DNA of 64,000 nucleotides from Capitella teleta (taxonomy: Eukaryota > Annelida > Polychaeta > Capitellidae): contig KB307875.1 in assembly GCA_000328365.1 (NCBI GenBank), positions 69,664-133,663 on the forward strand. The letters are read 5' to 3'. The notes below the pieces were generated by a model. That model saw only the letters and a list, made by a program, of their open reading frames with translations, made no database searches and had not been told where the DNA came from. The translations under genes were made by a program, and so were the position numbers. Each line of letters starts with the position of its first letter. Positions within the stretch are counted from its first letter, which is position 1. Shown piece after piece: positions 60,854 to 64,000 of the stretch.

Positions 60854-61786
60854 GTAAGTGCATTTGAAGAAGAAGAATAATATTTTGAAAATCTCGGTTT
60901 TATTTCCCATCAAAGATATCATTAAATAAAAGCATCCCGGCAATATAGTGAAAAATCATACAAATTTAGACAAATAGCCAATTTTGTTTTTATATATTTA
61001 TAATAGAATCGAAAGTAAAAATAGAATCTGTTAGAATCTGACAACTATTAGCAGGATACAAAGAAATCACATGGAAAAGAAATTTCATGCACTCAGGAAA
61101 AGAAATACAATATCTCACGCCATTTTTGTGAGTCTGAGCATTGAGTACATATCTTATGCTTTAAGCACATTCAATTGCAAATATTTGGACTGAAATAAAT
61201 AGAAATACTAAATTAATTTGAGTTGATCGTTGGATAATCAGTGTAATGGCTATGATGTGCACATTGAAAGCAATTTACAATACAAAAAAAAGTCTCATTA
61301 AAAAATAAAAAGTATGTCAACTCAAAAAAGTTTTCTTGAAAATACTTAAGCATGAATATCAGTGACCACATAACAGTAATGAAAAAAAATTAAAAAAAAG
61401 CTGAATCTCACGAGATATATTTGTACATTTTGGTCATTGGTTTGGAAATTGTAAATTTGTTGTAATAATCTGATCACGGCACTTGAATCAGAACGGAGAA
61501 TAAAATCAATCAGCTTTATACGCTCACGTAAAGATAGCAGAAAGCCAAGCAGCTGAGATCATAATTAATACTTGAATTGGGAATTTAGAGAAGCGAAAAA
61601 AAAAAAAAAAGACAGTAATTGCATATTAATTTGATGAACGAGGATTATTTTAACAGCACTCGATACAGAGCAGAATTAACAGAAAAATTAACAAGAAAAA
61701 AAATTTGATAATTAATTATTTTTACTAATTAGTGTAGTTTTGTTTGATATGGATTTGTATTTTGTAATAAGGTGACAGGGAGTTAA
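60854..61786. other. Gap between CDK20 exon 6 and the GT61 stop
   Basis: AT-rich DNA, either CDK20 intron or intergenic, plus the 3' UTR of the GT61 gene. No kinase exon, repeat family or clear poly(A) signal was seen. Confidence 0.6.
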
Positions 61787-63847
61787 TTATGATTCAGCAA
61801 TTTTAGCCGTTCCATTCCTAACCAATGAGATTTTGCTTCCATGACTTTTCTTAAATGCAGGGTGACCCGTGGAATTTTTCGCGCCTGGTTGCTTGACCTC
61901 CTTGCGATAATTCCCGACATGAAGTTCATTAGTTTGTAGCATGCGGTTTTTATCAAAATCAATCTCATCTTTTGATTGTAGATTTTTTTCCAGTGGTTTT
62001 TCCATATGAAATTTTGATTGCACGCTCTCTTCACCAACCACTTGCGACTTCTGAGCCACCCCAGCCGTGAAATTCCGCACAGAAATCGGGAGATTGCCAC
62101 TCGGTGCATCTCTCAATTTGGTGCGCTCACCTTGCTTGTACTGGTCAAACGGTCGGCGAATCGCAGCGGGGAAATCCACCAGGCCAGGGTCACTGCGCGG
62201 CACGTAAGTGTCCGGGTGACACAACGCCCCGATGGCGTTCTCAACGAGCAGCTCAATGACCGCAGGAGGAACCCGCGTGAACTGGTTCGGTTCCTCGTTT
62301 TCAGGGTCCTCGTTGACCCAGCGCTGGTAGTAGAGACTCCGCCAGTTGGCGATGGCACTGAAGTGGTCATTGGAGACTGACCAGTAGCTGGGCAGCAGTT
62401 CAATGAGGGAAGCGTGTTTGGGCAGAAAGAGGGCGTGCGTCAGACCAGCGCCGTGCATCCCGATCGTGATGTCGCTCGACGAGATGAAGCGCAGTTGCTG
62501 CTGCATGCCAAACAGATCAATCTGAATGCCCGTGACGTGGAAATTGCGGTACTTGCGTTGTATGACCTCCAGGATCTCGCGTTCATTCTGCACTTTGCGT
62601 GAGACAGTCCCGGCTGGATTCCTCGGATGTGCCACGTAATCCCTGCGCCAGACGAACAGCACTTTGAGGGCGTTGCAGTTGAGGCGGTGCCGGTCTCTGA
62701 TCTGGAACGAACTCAGGAAGAACGAGCGGAATTCTTCAACTAACGGCAGATCGAGGGCGTAGTGCCGCATCATGGGGCTGTTGTAGCCAATCAGCCCCCA
62801 GGCCAGCTCAGTGAACAGGGTTCGTGGAGGAAGGTAGCTTATTCTCGTAACCGAATTAAAAAGCACAGGCCACACAGGATCGAGAACACCACGCGGATGA
62901 GCATCCATGATCAAGATGTTGGTGTCAGCTTGCGTTTTATTGAAGAACTGCATGAGTAAGAAGGCGTTGTACCAATCCGTCATCGTGTGATAGATATTGG
63001 CGTATTCGTAGCGCGTGATAGCAATTGTGAAGTGATTCTGTGTCATGTGGAAGTATTTGTTGGCATTCTTAGTCTGCAGTGCCATCAGATATTTATTCAG
63101 ATGATTCTCCCCTTCGAAGAAATACTCTGGCCTCCGTGAGCATTCCATCTGGAAGAAGCCCATGTCAAACCTCATGTACTCCATCTCCTCTGCCTGGTTC
63201 AGCACGTCTTCCAGGAATTCTCCCCCTTTCCGCTCCGAGTGACAGTTGGCCTTATCGACCAAAACATTCTTCAAAACCGCGATTTCATTCATGTAACCCA
63301 CAAATTTCCCATCACAGAATCTTTCCGCGCGCTCTTTCCACATGATGAACTCGTCTGGCGGTCTTTGCTTATCGTAGAACAGCCCCTCATACCTCCCGGG
63401 CTTCACCTTCACCTTGCGGTGCTGTTTCTTCTTGTTTCCCGAAGAATTTGTGACGACGTAAATTTTATCCAACCAGGGTTTCACTAAAAGTGGGTCAGTC
63501 TCGTAATCTTTGGTAAGATTTGCTTTGAAGAGCAGAGCGTTCTGTTTGTTTGCGTCTAAGTACGTCTGCACTAAATCCTTCATTGCGCCGTCGTGAGCCA
63601 CAGGCGGAAGGAGACCCTCGTTGGGTTGCCAGTCGTCTGCACTCCATTCCTCACGGTGCTTCTGCACTTTCCCGTTGGCGTACTGGATTCGCAGTCGTCC
63701 CTCGGCTGTGTATTCAAAATGGCCATCGTGTCCTAGCAACAGAATCACCATGGCAACTAAACAGACGACAAACAGCAGCGGTACAAAGAGTTTGGTTTTC
63801 CAGCACACTTTGTAGAGGAAGCGATGTAGCGCCATGCTGTGTTTCAT
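61787..63847 (-). CDS. GT61-family glycosyltransferase, type II membrane protein
   Basis: A 686-aa intronless ORF. A short cytosolic N-terminus is followed by a single membrane segment (aa 20-39, FVPLLFVVCLVAMVILLLG) and a lumenal part, the layout of Golgi or ER glycosyltransferases. GT61 (DUF563) motifs are visible: YEYANIYHTMTDWYNAFL (280-297), LFVWRRDY (397-404) and TIGMHGAGLTHALFLP (461-476), the last close to human EOGT IGMHGAGLTHLLFLP. Sugar donor and acceptor cannot be set: GT61 includes EOGT, POMGNT2 and plant xylosyltransferases, and this is not an evident orthologue of any. N-glycosylation sequons (NLT 110, NSS 134, NKT 303) fit a lumenal domain. The C-terminal 130 aa are basic and low-complexity. 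ATG 63847 lies 29 nt after a splice acceptor (exon top 63876), so a leader exon exists upstream. Confidence 0.9.
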   Translation of the reverse strand: MKHSMALHRFLYKVCWKTKLFVPLLFVVCLVAMVILLLGHDGHFEYTAEGRLRIQYANGKVQKHREEWSADDWQPNEGLLPPVAHDGAMKDLVQTYLDANKQNALLFKANLTKDYETDPLLVKPWLDKIYVVTNSSGNKKKQHRKVKVKPGRYEGLFYDKQRPPDEFIMWKERAERFCDGKFVGYMNEIAVLKNVLVDKANCHSERKGGEFLEDVLNQAEEMEYMRFDMGFFQMECSRRPEYFFEGENHLNKYLMALQTKNANKYFHMTQNHFTIAITRYEYANIYHTMTDWYNAFLLMQFFNKTQADTNILIMDAHPRGVLDPVWPVLFNSVTRISYLPPRTLFTELAWGLIGYNSPMMRHYALDLPLVEEFRSFFLSSFQIRDRHRLNCNALKVLFVWRRDYVAHPRNPAGTVSRKVQNEREILEVIQRKYRNFHVTGIQIDLFGMQQQLRFISSSDITIGMHGAGLTHALFLPKHASLIELLPSYWSVSNDHFSAIANWRSLYYQRWVNEDPENEEPNQFTRVPPAVIELLVENAIGALCHPDTYVPRSDPGLVDFPAAIRRPFDQYKQGERTKLRDAPSGNLPISVRNFTAGVAQKSQVVGEESVQSKFHMEKPLEKNLQSKDEIDFDKNRMLQTNELHVGNYRKEVKQPGAKNSTGHPAFKKSHGSKISLVRNGTAKIAES

Positions 63848-63873
63848 CGCTTCTCAACTCCTCTCTTCTGCAT
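63844..63873 (-). promoter_or_regulatory. uORF overlapping the GT61 start by ATGA
   Basis: On minus, ATG at 63873 opens MQKRGVEKR, whose TGA overlaps the main ATG (shared bases of ATGA at 63847-63844). This spacing allows termination-reinitiation and suggests translational control of the enzyme. Confidence 0.55.
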
Positions 63874-64000
63874 CCTCTGCAAACAAAAAAACATTAAATC
63901 TCGTTACAACCATGTGCACTACTCAGAACTCCTCATGAATGCGAACAAAAAGATTGTGGAAAATATAGCATCTGGCTGAGAGGGAACACCTTCATTGATC

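Noticed and set aside
62018-62380. 120-aa + strand ORF
   Set aside because: It is antisense to the GT61 coding region and has no motif.

Overview
This window looks like nuclear DNA of an intron-rich bilaterian, most likely a marine invertebrate. The supporting signs are GT-AG spliced genes with human-like exon phases, AT-rich non-coding DNA, many short inverted-repeat DNA transposons, a LINE and tRNA-derived SINEs. An FBXL5 with a hemerythrin domain and a CDK20 argue against an insect or nematode. I cannot name the species. No rRNA, true tRNA, CRISPR array or prokaryotic operon was seen.

Layout, left to right. 1-5.3 kb is repeat-rich: a LINE fragment, two pairs of direct repeats, a 61-bp tandem repeat and a 695-bp inverted-repeat element. 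5.3-10.1 kb (+) is a MOV10-family RNA helicase in 15 coding exons. It converges on a FRMD4-type FERM/CUPID scaffold gene running on the minus strand from 28.0 to 12.0 kb. That gene has at least 17 constitutive exons, one predicted in-frame cassette exon and a predicted internal TATA promoter that would make a FERM-less form. A large intron of it holds a LINE and MITEs. 28-32 kb is non-coding and holds a 639-bp MITE and a predicted upstream promoter for FRMD4. 32.2-33.9 kb (+) is an uninterrupted DYRK2 kinase ORF behind a CRE/CCAAT/E-box promoter.

34-42.9 kb shows no convincing gene. 42.9-43.5 kb (-) is an RJL/DNAJC27-type small GTPase lacking a J domain. 46.7-53.9 kb (-) is FBXL5, complete in 10 coding exons, with hemerythrin, F-box, LRRs and the C-terminal Fe-S cysteines. 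57.0-60.9 kb (+) holds the first six coding exons of CDK20; its C-terminal half is not visible. 61.8-63.8 kb (-) is an intronless GT61 glycosyltransferase that may lie inside a CDK20 intron.

The genes share no pathway and read as a normal gene neighbourhood. The most interesting points are the predicted FERM-less FRMD4 isoform, the cassette exon in its FERM domain, a recurrent TCATAACG plus YY1-like promoter arrangement near three minus-strand gene starts, the J-less RJL GTPase, and the CDK20/GT61 overlap. Spliced models were built by eye. Every multi-exon model keeps frame across all junctions, and coding lengths divide by three where complete.
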